NCBI GenBank assembly: GCA_944386745.1
Contig: CALXCG010000006.1
Location: 1 to 51,962, forward strand
Length of the DNA: 51,962 nucleotides
Origin: an uncultured Clostridia bacterium
GTDB taxonomy: Bacteria; Bacillota; Clostridia; TANB77; CAG-508
Reading direction: 5' to 3'
Under the pieces are notes generated by a model. That model had not been told where the DNA came from and did no database searches. It saw nothing but the letters and a program-made list of their open reading frames with translations. The number at the start of each line of letters is the position of its first letter. Positions within the stretch are counted from its first letter, which is position 1. Position numbers and translations under genes: made by a program. Shown here piece by piece: positions 25,973 to 34,347 of this stretch.

Positions 25973-26521
25973 CTAAACAGACATTACTTCTTTCTCTTTA
26001 TTTTCCAATATTTTATCAATTTCTTCAATACTTTTATCTGTAATTTTTTGAATTTCATTTTCAGCTTGTTTCAATTCATCCTCAGTAATATCTCCGTCTT
26101 TTTGCTCTCTTTTAGCTTCGTCTATTCCTTCTCTTCTTATTGCTCTAACTGCAACTTTTGCTTCTTCAGCCATTTTACGAACATCTTTTACTATTTCTTT
26201 TCTTCTCTCTTCATTTAATTCAGGAAAAGCTAGTCTTATTACTTTTCCATCATTGTTTGGGTTTATTCCAATTTCTGATGCTAAAATTGCTTTTTCTATT
26301 TCTTTCAAGATACTTGCATCCCATGGTTGAATTACAATTAACCTTGCTTCTGGAACTGAAATTCCTGCTACTTGGTTTATTGGTGTTGGTGTTCCATAAT
26401 AGTCTATTTTTACCTTATTTAAAATTGCTGGGTTAGCTCTACCAGCTCTTACTTCTGCTAGTCTTTCACTATATACACTTATTGATTTTTCCATTTTTTC
26501 TTTTAAATTTGTATAATCCAT
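25973..26521 (-). CDS. frr: Ribosome recycling factor
   Basis: 182 residues from the ATG at 26521, which has AGAGGAGA 7 bases upstream; an in-frame start ten codons earlier lacks a site. Motifs are ERLAEVRAGRANPAILNKV, YYGTPTPINQVAGISVPEAR and NDGKVIRLAFPELNEERRKE. The three-helix bundle and small beta domain mimic tRNA and split the post-termination ribosome with EF-G. It follows pyrH in the conserved order. Confidence 0.97.
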   Translation of the reverse strand: MDYTNLKEKMEKSISVYSERLAEVRAGRANPAILNKVKIDYYGTPTPINQVAGISVPEARLIVIQPWDASILKEIEKAILASEIGINPNNDGKVIRLAFPELNEERRKEIVKDVRKMAEEAKVAVRAIRREGIDEAKREQKDGDITEDELKQAENEIQKITDKSIEEIDKILENKEKEVMSV

Positions 26522-26559
26522 TCTAATCTCTCCTCTTTGTATCAAATTCATTTCTTATT

Positions 26560-26701
26560 GTATAGGAAAAATCTGATTTTTTATTTACCTTATTTGAGAT
26601 TTTTCCGTATACAAAAAGGTTAATTTACTTTTGTAAGTGCAATAATTGCAAAGCAATTTTGCACATCTGAACATCGAAATCTTTGATTTCGTTTATGTTC
26701 A
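26560..26701. repeat. Three consecutive hairpins between pyrH and frr
   Basis: Stem 1 is GTATAGGAAAAATCT with AGATTTTTCCGTATAC (26560-26574, 26597-26612). Stem 2 is GTGCAATAATTGC with GCAATTTTGCAC (26637-26664). Stem 3 is TGAACATCGAAATC with GATTTCGTTTATGTTCA (26668-26701). No gene. The last stem begins two bases after the pyrH stop. Confidence 0.75.
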
Positions 26702-26702
26702 A

Positions 26703-27410
26703 TTACCTTACTATTGTTCCTATCTTCTCACCCTTTATAGCTTTTACTATATTCTCTGGTTTTGCTATTTCAAATACTAATAAAGGCATATCATTATCTC
26801 TACACATTGCTGTTGCTGTTGAATCCATAACTTTCAAATCCTTTTCCAAAACTTCCATATATGATATTTCATCATATTTTGTAGCTGATGGATCTATTTT
26901 TGGATCTGCTGAATATACTCCATCTACTGTTTTTCCAAGTAATATTATTTCTGCTTTTATTTCTATTGCTCTTAATACTGCTGCTGTATCTGTTGTAAAA
27001 TATGGATGTCCTGTACCACATGCAAATATTACTACTCTTCCTCTATTTAAGTGTTTTTCTGCTTTTCTTTGTATAAATGGTTCTGCTATTTCTCTCATTT
27101 CTATTGATGTTTGTACTCTTGAATATATTCCTCTTGCTTCTAATGCATCTTGAAGTGCTAATCCATTCATTGCTGTCGCAAGCATTCCCATGTAGTCTGC
27201 TGTTGTTCTTTCCATTTGATGCCCGTTTCTTCCTCTCCAAAAGTTTCCTCCTCCAACTACTACTGCTACTTGTACTCCCATATTTACTATTTCTTTTATT
27301 TTATCACATATTTTTCCTACTGTTTCTACATCTACTCCTGTCTTTTGTTCTCCTGCTAATGCTTCTCCACTTAATTTTAGTAATACCCTTTTGTATTTTA
27401 CTTCTGACAA
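26703..27410 (-). CDS. pyrH: UMP kinase
   Basis: 235 residues starting at TTG (27410), about 9 bases after AGGAGAG; the in-frame GTG at 27419 touches that site and is less likely. Motifs are [29 protein letters not shown], and [18 protein letters not shown] near the end. It phosphorylates UMP to UDP and is allosterically controlled by GTP and UTP. It lies between tsf and frr, separated from tsf by an intrinsic terminator, so it needs its own promoter or read-through. Confidence 0.97.
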   Translation of the reverse strand: MSEVKYKRVLLKLSGEALAGEQKTGVDVETVGKICDKIKEIVNMGVQVAVVVGGGNFWRGRNGHQMERTTADYMGMLATAMNGLALQDALEARGIYSRVQTSIEMREIAEPFIQRKAEKHLNRGRVVIFACGTGHPYFTTDTAAVLRAIEIKAEIILLGKTVDGVYSADPKIDPSATKYDEISYMEVLEKDLKVMDSTATAMCRDNDMPLLVFEIAKPENIVKAIKGEKIGTIVR

Positions 27411-27484
27411 TTTTTCCACTCTCCTATCATTTTTTATTCTTTGTTGCCTTTTATTTTTCGCTAGTGTTATTCTATCATATATGT

Positions 27485-27514
27485 AAAAAAAAATATACCA
27501 TTTTTGGTATATTT
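27485..27514 (-). terminator. Intrinsic terminator after tsf
   Basis: On the minus strand AAATATACCA/TGGTATATTT with a 4-base loop is followed by a run of nine T. It lies 25 bases after the tsf stop. Confidence 0.85.
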
Positions 27515-27539
27515 CTTAATTTTTTATTAAATTTTTTAT

Positions 27540-28421
27540 TTAAATTCCTGCTTGTTTTCTAACTTCTTCAGCAAAGTTTTCTTCTTTTTTCTCGATTCCT
27601 TCGCCTTTTTCAAATCTTGCAAATTCAACTACTTCTGCGTCATTTTCTTTTAATACTTGTGATACTTTTTTGTTTGGATCTTTAACGAATGCTTGGTCTA
27701 CTAAGCATATTTCACTAAAGAATTTTCCAATTCTTCCTTGTACTATTTTTTCTGCTATTGCTTCTGGTTTTCCTTCATTCATTGTTTGTATTTTTAATAT
27801 TTCTTTTTCTTTTTCTACTCTTTCTGCTGGAACTGATTGCTCATTTAAATATTCTGGTCTTGCTGCTGCAATTTGCATACAAATGTCTTTTGCAACTTCT
27901 GGATTTCCTTTTTTCATATTTACTAAAACTGCTATTTTTCCATCTCCATGGATGTATTTTTCAACTAATCCTTCAGATTCAAATCTTGCAAATCTTCTTA
28001 TAGTCATATTTTCTCCAATTGTAGCTATTTTTTCAATTAATACTTCATTTACAGTTTTTCCTGGTACTTCAATTGAATCTTGTGCTAATAGTTCTTCAAC
28101 ATCTTTTGGATTTTTTTCTACTATTTGTTTTGCAACATTCATAACAAATGTTTTAAATTCTTCATTTTTTGCTACGAAATCTGTTTCTGAATTAACTTCT
28201 ACAATTGCTCCTACTTTTCCATCTTCTGAAACATATGCTTCAACTAATCCTTCTGCTGCAATTCTTCCAGATTTTTTAGCTGCTTTTGCTATTCCTCTTT
28301 CACGTAATAATTCAATTGCTTTTTCCATATCTCCATCTGTTTCTGTTAAAACTTTTTTGCAGTCCATCATACCTGCACCTGTTTTTTCTCTTAGTTCTTT
28401 AACTAAACTTGCTGTAACCAT
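27540..28421 (-). CDS. tsf: Elongation factor Ts
   Basis: 293 residues. The N-terminal UBA domain MVTASLVKELREKTGAGMMD and CKKVLTETDGDMEKAIELLR are signature, as is EVNSETDFVAKN. EF-Ts exchanges GDP for GTP on EF-Tu. A strong AAGGAGG site precedes the ATG. It follows rpsB as in nearly all bacteria, here with a 250-base gap filled by two repeat elements. Confidence 0.98.
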   Translation of the reverse strand: MVTASLVKELREKTGAGMMDCKKVLTETDGDMEKAIELLRERGIAKAAKKSGRIAAEGLVEAYVSEDGKVGAIVEVNSETDFVAKNEEFKTFVMNVAKQIVEKNPKDVEELLAQDSIEVPGKTVNEVLIEKIATIGENMTIRRFARFESEGLVEKYIHGDGKIAVLVNMKKGNPEVAKDICMQIAAARPEYLNEQSVPAERVEKEKEILKIQTMNEGKPEAIAEKIVQGRIGKFFSEICLVDQAFVKDPNKKVSQVLKENDAEVVEFARFEKGEGIEKKEENFAEEVRKQAGI

Positions 28422-28445
28422 CTAAAATTCCTCCTTTTATTTTAA

Positions 28446-28516
28446 GATAAGGGACACTTTTTATTTTTTATCAATTTATTAGGAAATACAATTCCTATGT
28501 AAAAAATGCCCCTTTC
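28446..28516. repeat. REP-like hairpin upstream of tsf
   Basis: AAGGGACACTTTTTA faces TAAAAAATGCCCCTTT, with an inner TAGGAAATACAATTCCTA stem. It has the same AAGGGACAC start as the rpmI-rplT spacer. Confidence 0.55.
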
Positions 28517-28560
28517 TCTTATTAATTACTCTATTTTATTTTTTAAAAACTACAATCTAG

Positions 28561-28679
28561 TTGGAAAAGAATTAAATTTTGGCAAGGAAAATTTTATTTA
28601 AAAGGCAAGGGTGCATACTTTTTGTATGTAACCGCGTTTTAAATGAAATTTGACGTAGCCAAAATTGTAATTATTTTTC
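28561..28679. repeat. A+T-rich palindromic element, copy 3
   Basis: TTGGAAAAGAATTAAATTTT plus GGC (28561-28583) faces GCC plus AAAATTGTAATTATTTTTC (28658-28679). The centre has GCATACTTTTTGTATGT, matching copy 1. The rpsB stop codon TAA (28673-28671) lies inside the right arm, so the element supplies the end of rpsB. Confidence 0.8.
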
Positions 28680-29462
28680 AGCTTTTTCTTCTTCTGATGT
28701 TTCAACAACTTCCTCAATACTTGTAGGTTCTTCTGTTTCAACTTCTTGTTCTTCAGCTTCTGCTTCAGGTTCAAAACTTTCTCCTTGTTTTCCTTCAATA
28801 ACTGCGTTTGCTATAACATCTGCAATTAAGCTAACTGCTCTTATAGCGTCGTCATTTCCTGGAATTGGGTAATCTACTTCTTCTGGATTACAGTTTGTAT
28901 CTACTAATCCTACTACTGGAATTCCTAATTTTTTAGCTTCTAATACTGCTATTCTTTCTTTTTTAGGATCTACTAAGAAAATAACTCCTGGTAATTTATC
29001 CATTTCTTTGATTCCACCTAAGTTTCTTTCTAGTTTTTCCATTTCTTTTTTAAGTAAGATTACTTCTTTTTTAGGTAATACATCAAATGTTCCATCTTCT
29101 GCCATTGTTTCTAAGTCTTTTAATCTTTGTACTCTTGCACGGATTGTTTCAAAGTTTGTTAGCATTCCTCCTAACCATCTTTGATCAACATAGTACATTC
29201 CACATTTGATTGCTGCTTCTTTCATGCATTCTTGTGCTTGTTTTTTTGTTCCTACAAATAGAACTGTTTTTCCTTCTTCTGCTTGTTCTTTGATGAATGC
29301 ATATGCTTCATCTAATTTTTTTGATGTTTTTTGTAAATCGATGATGTGAATTCCGTTTCTAGCTTGGAATATGTATTCAGCCATTTTAGGATCCCATCTT
29401 CTTGTTTGGTGTCCAAAGTGTACACCTGCTTCAAGTAATTGTTTCATTGCAACTACTGCCAT
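28671..29462 (-). CDS. rpsB: 30S ribosomal protein S2
   Basis: 263 residues. The start [20 protein letters not shown] and [20 protein letters not shown] are characteristic, and [20 protein letters not shown] lies near 205. The C-terminus is a Glu-rich acidic tail (about 230-263) longer than in many relatives. S2 binds the 30S neck late in assembly. It heads the cluster, transcribed from the promoter at 29573-29601 through a leader of about 105 bases that could hold an autoregulatory structure. Confidence 0.98.
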   Translation of the reverse strand: MAVVAMKQLLEAGVHFGHQTRRWDPKMAEYIFQARNGIHIIDLQKTSKKLDEAYAFIKEQAEEGKTVLFVGTKKQAQECMKEAAIKCGMYYVDQRWLGGMLTNFETIRARVQRLKDLETMAEDGTFDVLPKKEVILLKKEMEKLERNLGGIKEMDKLPGVIFLVDPKKERIAVLEAKKLGIPVVGLVDTNCNPEEVDYPIPGNDDAIRAVSLIADVIANAVIEGKQGESFEPEAEAEEQEVETEEPTSIEEVVETSEEEKAEK

Positions 29463-29572
29463 TTTTTATTCCTCCCTTTTTGTTATTTCTTCCACCTTAA
29501 GTTTTTGTTTCTTAGGACCTTTTTTTAGGCACTTCCCGTAAAACTAGCTTAGGTGTGTTTAATACGCACATT

Positions 29573-29601
29573 ATTGTATCAGATTTTTTTATAAAAATCA
29601 A
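29573..29601 (-). promoter_or_regulatory. rpsB-tsf promoter
   Basis: TTGATT (29601-29596), 17 bases, TACAAT (29578-29573) on the minus strand. The following leader includes an inverted CCTAAG/CTTAGG-like segment (about 29510-29553), but no family was identified. Confidence 0.75.
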
Positions 29602-29669
29602 GTGTTTTATTGCTATTTTTCACATTTTATTATATAATGTCAATACAATTCAAAGCTAATCTGATAATT

Positions 29670-29793
29670 ACTAATGATATATTTATATATTTTTCCGTAA
29701 TCCCCATTCAAGAAAATGTAATTCACATACGTTCAAACATTTTCTAGAACGGTCCCCACAATATACTTCAAAATATATAAATATATCATTAGT
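29670..29793. repeat. 124-bp palindromic element with perfect 24-bp ends
   Basis: The 24 bases at 29670-29693 (starting ACTAATGATATATTTATA) are the perfect complement of 29770-29793. Inside, AGAAAATG (29711-29718) pairs with CATTTTCT (29738-29745), and the flanks carry TCCCCATTC and GAACGGTCCCC, linking it to the REP-like family. No coding potential. It lies between the divergent rpsB and the DUF1653 gene. Confidence 0.82.
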
Positions 29794-29859
29794 TAATCAA
29801 AAATATCAAATAGTTATGAATTGTGAATAATGTTATCACGAGAAAGGATTGTGAGAAAA

Positions 29860-30144
29860 ATGAAAGAAGTAAAAATTGGACGAGTTTACCGTCATTTCAA
29901 AGGTAATTATTATTTCGTAGAAAATGTGGCTTATGACTCGGAAACTAAAGAAAGAATGGTTGTTTATAAACCTTTATATAATAGAGAAGATGGTCGCTCC
30001 ATTTGGGTAAGACCTGAAAAAATGTTTTTAGAAGAAATACCTGAAAGACCTGATAACATTACTGGTCAGAAGGTAAGATTTGAATTAGCAGACGAAATTG
30101 AAAAAAACTATTTAAAACAGGAGGATATTTATGATAGATATTAA
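29860..30144 (+). CDS. DUF1653 domain protein
   Basis: 94 residues from the ATG at 29860 (AAAGGA about 10 bases before; an upstream in-frame ATG at 29830 would add ten residues but has no site). The motif IGRVYRHFKGNYYFVENVAY, followed by VVYKPLY and IWVRPEKMFLEE, is the DUF1653 signature. The function of this small family is unknown. The 3' end overlaps the serS start by 14 bases, with the serS ribosome-binding site AGGAGG inside it, so the two are co-translated. Confidence 0.82.
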   Translation: MKEVKIGRVYRHFKGNYYFVENVAYDSETKERMVVYKPLYNREDGRSIWVRPEKMFLEEIPERPDNITGQKVRFELADEIEKNYLKQEDIYDRY

Positions 30145-31417
30145 ATTTTTAAGAGAAAATCCTGATATTGTAAAGGAAAATATAAAGAAAAAATTTCAAG
30201 ACCAAAAGTTGCCTATGGTTGATGAAGTTATTGAATTAGATAAGAAAAATAGAGAAGCTCAATTAAATGGTGATAATTTAAGAGCCGAAAGAAAAAGTTT
30301 AAGTTCAAAAATTGGTGAACTTATGAAAGCTGGAAATAAGGATGAGGCTGAAAAAATAAAAGGACAAGTTCAAGAAATTAATAGTAAACTAGAAGAAAAT
30401 GAAAAGTTAGAAAGTCAATATTCAGAAGAAATTAAGACTAGAATGATGAAGATACCAAATATTATGCATGAATCAGTTCCTATTGGTAAAGATGATAGCG
30501 AAAATGTTGAGATTCAAAAATTTGGTGAACCTGTAGTTCCAGATTATGAAATTCCTTTTCATGGTGAAATATTAGAGAATTTAGGTGGATTAGATTTAGA
30601 TAGTGCAAGACGTGTTTCTGGAAATGGTTTCTACTATTTATTAGGTGATGTTGCAAGACTTCATTCAGCTGTTTTGACTTATGCAAGAGATTTTATGATT
30701 AATAAAGGATTTACTTATTGTATCCCTCCATATATGATTAGAGCAGATGTCGTTACTGGTGTTATGAGTTTTGAAGAAATGGATGCAATGATGTATAAAA
30801 TTGAAGGTGAAGATTTATATTTAATCGGTACTTCTGAACATTCAATGATTGGAAAATTTAAAGACCAAATTTTGAGAAAAGAAGATATGCCTTATACAAT
30901 GACTTCATATTCTCCTTGCTTTAGAAAAGAAAAAGGTGCTCATGGTATAGAAGAACGTGGAGTTTATAGAATCCACCAATTTGAAAAACAAGAAATGATT
31001 GTTGTATGTGAACCAGAAGATAGTTGGAATTGGTATGATAAGATGTGGTCATATACTGTTGAGTTTTTTAGAAGTATGAATATTCCTGTTAGAACTTTGG
31101 AATGTTGTTCTGGAGATTTGGCTGATTTAAAAGCAAAATCTTGTGATGTTGAAGCATGGTCTCCAAGACAAAAGAAATATTTTGAAGTTGGTAGTTGTTC
31201 TAATCTAACAGATGCTCAAGCTCGTAGATTAGGTATTAGAATTAAAGGTGAAAAAGGTAATTATTTTGCTCATACTTTGAATAATACTGTTGTTGCCCCA
31301 CCTCGTATGCTTATTGCTATTGTGGAGAATAATTATCAACCTGATGGTAGTGTTATTGTTCCAGAAGTTTTAAGACCTTATATGGGTGGACTTGAGAAAA
31401 TAGTTCCTAAAAAATAA
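30131..31417 (+). CDS. serS: Serine-tRNA ligase
   Basis: 428 residues, the normal length. The N-terminal coiled coil (about 25-105) grips the long arm of tRNA-Ser. The class II core shows motif 2 (SPCFRKEKGAHGIEERGVYR) and motif 3 near 385 (NNTVVAPPRMLIAIVEN). It charges tRNA-Ser, and selenocysteine tRNA if present. It ends in a clear terminator. The preceding overlapping gene couples their translation. Confidence 0.97.
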   Translation: MIDIKFLRENPDIVKENIKKKFQDQKLPMVDEVIELDKKNREAQLNGDNLRAERKSLSSKIGELMKAGNKDEAEKIKGQVQEINSKLEENEKLESQYSEEIKTRMMKIPNIMHESVPIGKDDSENVEIQKFGEPVVPDYEIPFHGEILENLGGLDLDSARRVSGNGFYYLLGDVARLHSAVLTYARDFMINKGFTYCIPPYMIRADVVTGVMSFEEMDAMMYKIEGEDLYLIGTSEHSMIGKFKDQILRKEDMPYTMTSYSPCFRKEKGAHGIEERGVYRIHQFEKQEMIVVCEPEDSWNWYDKMWSYTVEFFRSMNIPVRTLECCSGDLADLKAKSCDVEAWSPRQKKYFEVGSCSNLTDAQARRLGIRIKGEKGNYFAHTLNNTVVAPPRMLIAIVENNYQPDGSVIVPEVLRPYMGGLEKIVPKK

Positions 31418-31421
31418 TGTT

Positions 31422-31448
31422 GCAAGAGATATTTCTCTTGCTTTTTTT
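31422..31448 (+). terminator. serS terminator
   Basis: GCAAGAGA (31422-31429) pairs with TCTCTTGC (31434-31441) across a 4-base loop, followed by seven T. Confidence 0.92.
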
Positions 31449-31535
31449 ATGTTTCCATGTTATACTTTTTTCGTAAGTTTTTATGGTAACTCGTTAATGA
31501 ATAAGTATTTCTTATTTTCAAAAGGAGTGGACATT

Positions 31536-32888
31536 ATGAATAAATGTGTAACAGTTATTGTAGGAACAAAATGGGGCGATGAAGGTAAAGGTAAAATTGC
31601 TGCAAGAGAAGCCCAAGATGCTGACCTTGTCATCCGGGCTACCGGTGGAGCTAATGCAGGTCATACTGTAGTATATGATGGCGAGAAATTAGCTTTACAT
31701 TTGGTTCCTGGTGGTATCGTGTACCCACAGTCCACATGTATCATTGGACCTGGAACTGTAATTGACCCTAATGTACTTTGGTCTGAAATACAAATGCTTA
31801 AAAAATATGGTATCTCAGATATTGATTCTAGACTAAAAATTAGTGGTCGGGCTCATGTAATTTTTCCTTATCACAAAGCTTTGGATGAATTACATGAAAA
31901 AATGAAAGAACATCCAGTTGGTACAACTAAACGTGGCATAGGCCCTTGTTATTCTGACAAAGATAACAGAATTGGCATCAGAATGTATGACCTTATTCTT
32001 CCTGAAAATGAACTTGAAAAAAAGATTGAAGAATCTACTAAACTTCATAATCAGGCATTCAAGGAAAATGGAATGGAAGAAAGTATTGTGGATGCTAGAG
32101 AGTTGGCAATTTGTTATCGGTTACTCGGCTTAAAACTTAAACGGTGCATTACAGACATTGCGCCAATTATTGCCGACAATATTGGGTGCAATAAAAAAAT
32201 TGTTGTTGAAGGTGCGCAGGCTTTCAGACTGGATTTAGACCACGGAGATTATCCAATGGTCACAAGCTCAAATCCTGTAACAGCTGGAACACTTTGTGGT
32301 GCAGCTTTGCCTCCTCAGGCATTAAAAACCGTTATAGGTATTGATAAGGCTTATAACAGTCGTGTTGGAAATGGACCATTTCCAACAGAGCTCCCTGCAT
32401 CTATCGATGACAATGGAAATGTTATTAAAGCTGCTAAACCTTTAGAAGGTGATATTGTTCGTGATCTTGGTCATGAATACGGAACAACAACAGGGAGACC
32501 GCGTAGATGTGGATGGATGGACGCCGTTATTTTACGTTCAGCCAAATACACTTCAGGAATCGATTACTTGTGTATCAATCATCTTGATACATTAGGAGAA
32601 ATCGGTAACAAACTTGGATATGTGAAGGTTTGTGTTGGCTATCTTTATCAGGGGCATATGATTGATTTTTATCCTGATGACATTGAGCTCACACATGAAA
32701 TTCCAGAGCCTATTTATGAAACTTTAAATGGTGGTTGGACAATCGATTCTTCGTGCGAAACTTATGACGACTTGCCTGAATTAGCTAAAGATTTCATAAA
32801 AATCGTGGAAGATGCGTCTGGTATACCGGTTAAGTATTTAGGCACAGGACCTGCCAATGATGATCTCATTGTGAGAGAAGATTTTTAA
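31536..32888 (+). CDS. purA: Adenylosuccinate synthetase, probably horizontally acquired
   Basis: 450 residues from the ATG at 31536 (AAAGGAG upstream). Family motifs are GTKWGDEGKGKIA (P-loop), ATGGANAGHTVV, GRAHVIFPYH, GTTKRGIGPCYSDK and TGRPRRCGWMDAV. It makes adenylosuccinate from IMP, aspartate and GTP in AMP synthesis. Codon use differs from its neighbours: four in-frame CGG codons (each followed by G or T), more CCG, CTC and GTC, and higher G+C. It is the only gene in the window with normal in-frame CGG. Most likely a recent transfer; the next gene may have come with it. Confidence 0.93.
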   Translation: MNKCVTVIVGTKWGDEGKGKIAAREAQDADLVIRATGGANAGHTVVYDGEKLALHLVPGGIVYPQSTCIIGPGTVIDPNVLWSEIQMLKKYGISDIDSRLKISGRAHVIFPYHKALDELHEKMKEHPVGTTKRGIGPCYSDKDNRIGIRMYDLILPENELEKKIEESTKLHNQAFKENGMEESIVDARELAICYRLLGLKLKRCITDIAPIIADNIGCNKKIVVEGAQAFRLDLDHGDYPMVTSSNPVTAGTLCGAALPPQALKTVIGIDKAYNSRVGNGPFPTELPASIDDNGNVIKAAKPLEGDIVRDLGHEYGTTTGRPRRCGWMDAVILRSAKYTSGIDYLCINHLDTLGEIGNKLGYVKVCVGYLYQGHMIDFYPDDIELTHEIPEPIYETLNGGWTIDSSCETYDDLPELAKDFIKIVEDASGIPVKYLGTGPANDDLIVREDF

Positions 32889-33053
32889 AACAAATTTTTA
32901 ACTGTTACCATTAAACTTACAAATTGAGTTACAAAGAAGAGGGCTTTTCGGTATGAAATAGCTCTCTTCTTCGTTGTGAAATTGACATAATTTTTTTGTT
33001 GTATAATATTTATGACACTGAAAATTCATATTCAAAAAGAAAGAGAGGTTATT

Positions 33054-33464
33054 ATGTATTATCATTTTTCAACCACAACATCACTGCCATTCGGTAATGG
33101 AAGAGTTGTAAGTAAAATTGCTACTATTGGATTAGAAGCTTCTTCAGAAGAAACTGAGTTAGACTTTAGTACGTCTTATGCTCTTGATGATGTTACAGAA
33201 ATACCACTTTATATTGAGTCTAACATTGATGGAGACAAATTTACAGCTATTCGAAACAACATCATTAATGTAAACCGTGATATTAAGGCCGTTTTGCTTG
33301 TGGATGATTTGGACTTTTTCATTACTTTGCTTAATGATTCTAAGATTCAGCATCCTGAAGAAAAACTTGAAGGAAATTTTTGTATTCTTGATAACATGAC
33401 TATTTACTGGTTATCAGATGATAGCAATGTTGTCTTGGCTACAATTCAAAAAAACGAAAAATGA
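33054..33464 (+). CDS. Protein of unknown function next to purA
   Basis: 136 residues from the ATG at 33054 (AAAGAGAGG upstream). Acidic and soluble, with no membrane segment. Predicted features are a beta-rich start (MYYHFSTTTSLPFGNGRVV), a central helix (TAIRNNIINVNRDIKAVLL) and a LDDMTIYWLSDD-like strand region (actual: LDNMTIYWLSDD). Family not recognised. An imperfect promoter (TTGACA at 32982, TATAAT at 33002, spacing only 14) lies upstream. Slightly higher G+C codons suggest it arrived with purA. A 15-base-pair hairpin terminator follows. Confidence 0.6.
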   Translation: MYYHFSTTTSLPFGNGRVVSKIATIGLEASSEETELDFSTSYALDDVTEIPLYIESNIDGDKFTAIRNNIINVNRDIKAVLLVDDLDFFITLLNDSKIQHPEEKLEGNFCILDNMTIYWLSDDSNVVLATIQKNEK

Positions 33465-33481
33465 ATAACAAATAATCACTT

Positions 33482-33519
33482 TTACCACATTAGATTGTTT
33501 TTTTAATCTAATGTGGTAA
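33482..33519 (+). terminator. Hairpin terminator after the 136-residue gene
   Basis: TTACCACATTAGATT (33482-33496) is the perfect complement of AATCTAATGTGGTAA (33505-33519); a weak T-run follows. Confidence 0.75.
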
Positions 33520-33609
33520 TTTAATATTAATATGTGTTATAATAAGTAATAAATAAATTTAAAGAAAGGAGAAAGTGCATTATATTACTAGCACTTGTAT
33601 ATAATTATT

Positions 33610-34197
33610 ATGATAGTAAAAAACCCTAAATTTGAAATATCAGCAGTTGGTCCAAAGCAATATCCAAAAAACGGATTACCAGAAATTGTTTTAGTTGGAA
33701 AATCTAATGTTGGAAAATCTAGTTTTATAAATACAATGATTAATAGAAAAAAATTAGCAAGAACCAGTAGCGCACCTGGAAAAACACGTCAAATCAATTT
33801 TTATAACATTGATGATACTTTCTATTTCGTTGATTTACCTGGTTATGGATATAGTAAAATGTCTAAAAAAGAACAAGAACAAGTTGGACATTTTATTGAA
33901 GAATACTTAGCAAAAAGGCAAGAAATTGCTTTAATTATATTTTTAATAGATATTCGTCATAACCCAACTGACAATGATAGATTAATGTATAGATATATAA
34001 TTTCATCTGGATTTCCTTGCTTAATTTTAGCTAACAAAGCTGATAAAATCGCTGTTACTAAAGTTGATGGTGTTGTAAAAGACCTTCAAAAGCAATTGAA
34101 CCCTATTGGAGATATTACGACTTTACCTTTTTCTTCTGAAAGAAAAATTTATAAAGATGATGTTTGGGAATTTATAGATTCGCATTTATTTAATTAG
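33610..34197 (+). CDS. engB: Ribosome biogenesis GTP-binding protein EngB/YsxC
   Basis: 195 residues from the ATG at 33610. GTPase motifs are G1 GKSNVGKSS, G3 DLPGYG and G4 NKAD, plus the family stretch LARTSSAPGKTRQINFYN. It acts late in 50S subunit assembly. The start is not certain: the only strong site, AAAGGAG at 33567, serves a tiny frame (GTG 33575 to TAA 33604, nine codons) that ends 5 bases before this ATG, so engB may be translated by coupling. Confidence 0.93.
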   Translation: MIVKNPKFEISAVGPKQYPKNGLPEIVLVGKSNVGKSSFINTMINRKKLARTSSAPGKTRQINFYNIDDTFYFVDLPGYGYSKMSKKEQEQVGHFIEEYLAKRQEIALIIFLIDIRHNPTDNDRLMYRYIISSGFPCLILANKADKIAVTKVDGVVKDLQKQLNPIGDITTLPFSSERKIYKDDVWEFIDSHLFN

Positions 34198-34256
34198 AAT
34201 AATATCAAAATTTAATTGTATTTTTATTTAATATAAAAGTCATGTAGACAATTGTA

Positions 34257-34287
34257 AGATAGAAAAGTAAAATTTTCTATCTTTTTT
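34257..34287 (+). terminator. engB terminator
   Basis: AGATAGAAAA (34257-34266), loop of six, TTTTCTATCT (34273-34282), then a T-run. Confidence 0.88.
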
Positions 34288-34347
34288 ATTCATAATCTTT
34301 TATTGTTGCTCATATAATATATAGATATTTTATGAGGAGACGATGTC

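Noticed and set aside
27670..28425. 251-residue plus-strand open frame opposite tsf
   Set aside because: Antisense shadow of a highly conserved gene; Ser/Phe/Ile-rich with no family features.
28598..28798. 66-residue minus-strand frame at the end of rpsB
   Set aside because: Overlaps the rpsB 3' end in another frame and a palindromic repeat; Lys/Leu-only composition is an artefact of the acidic tail read out of frame.
32931..32970. Terminator after purA
   Set aside because: AAGAAGAG and CTCTTCTT can pair, but no T-run follows on the plus strand, so I do not list it as a terminator.
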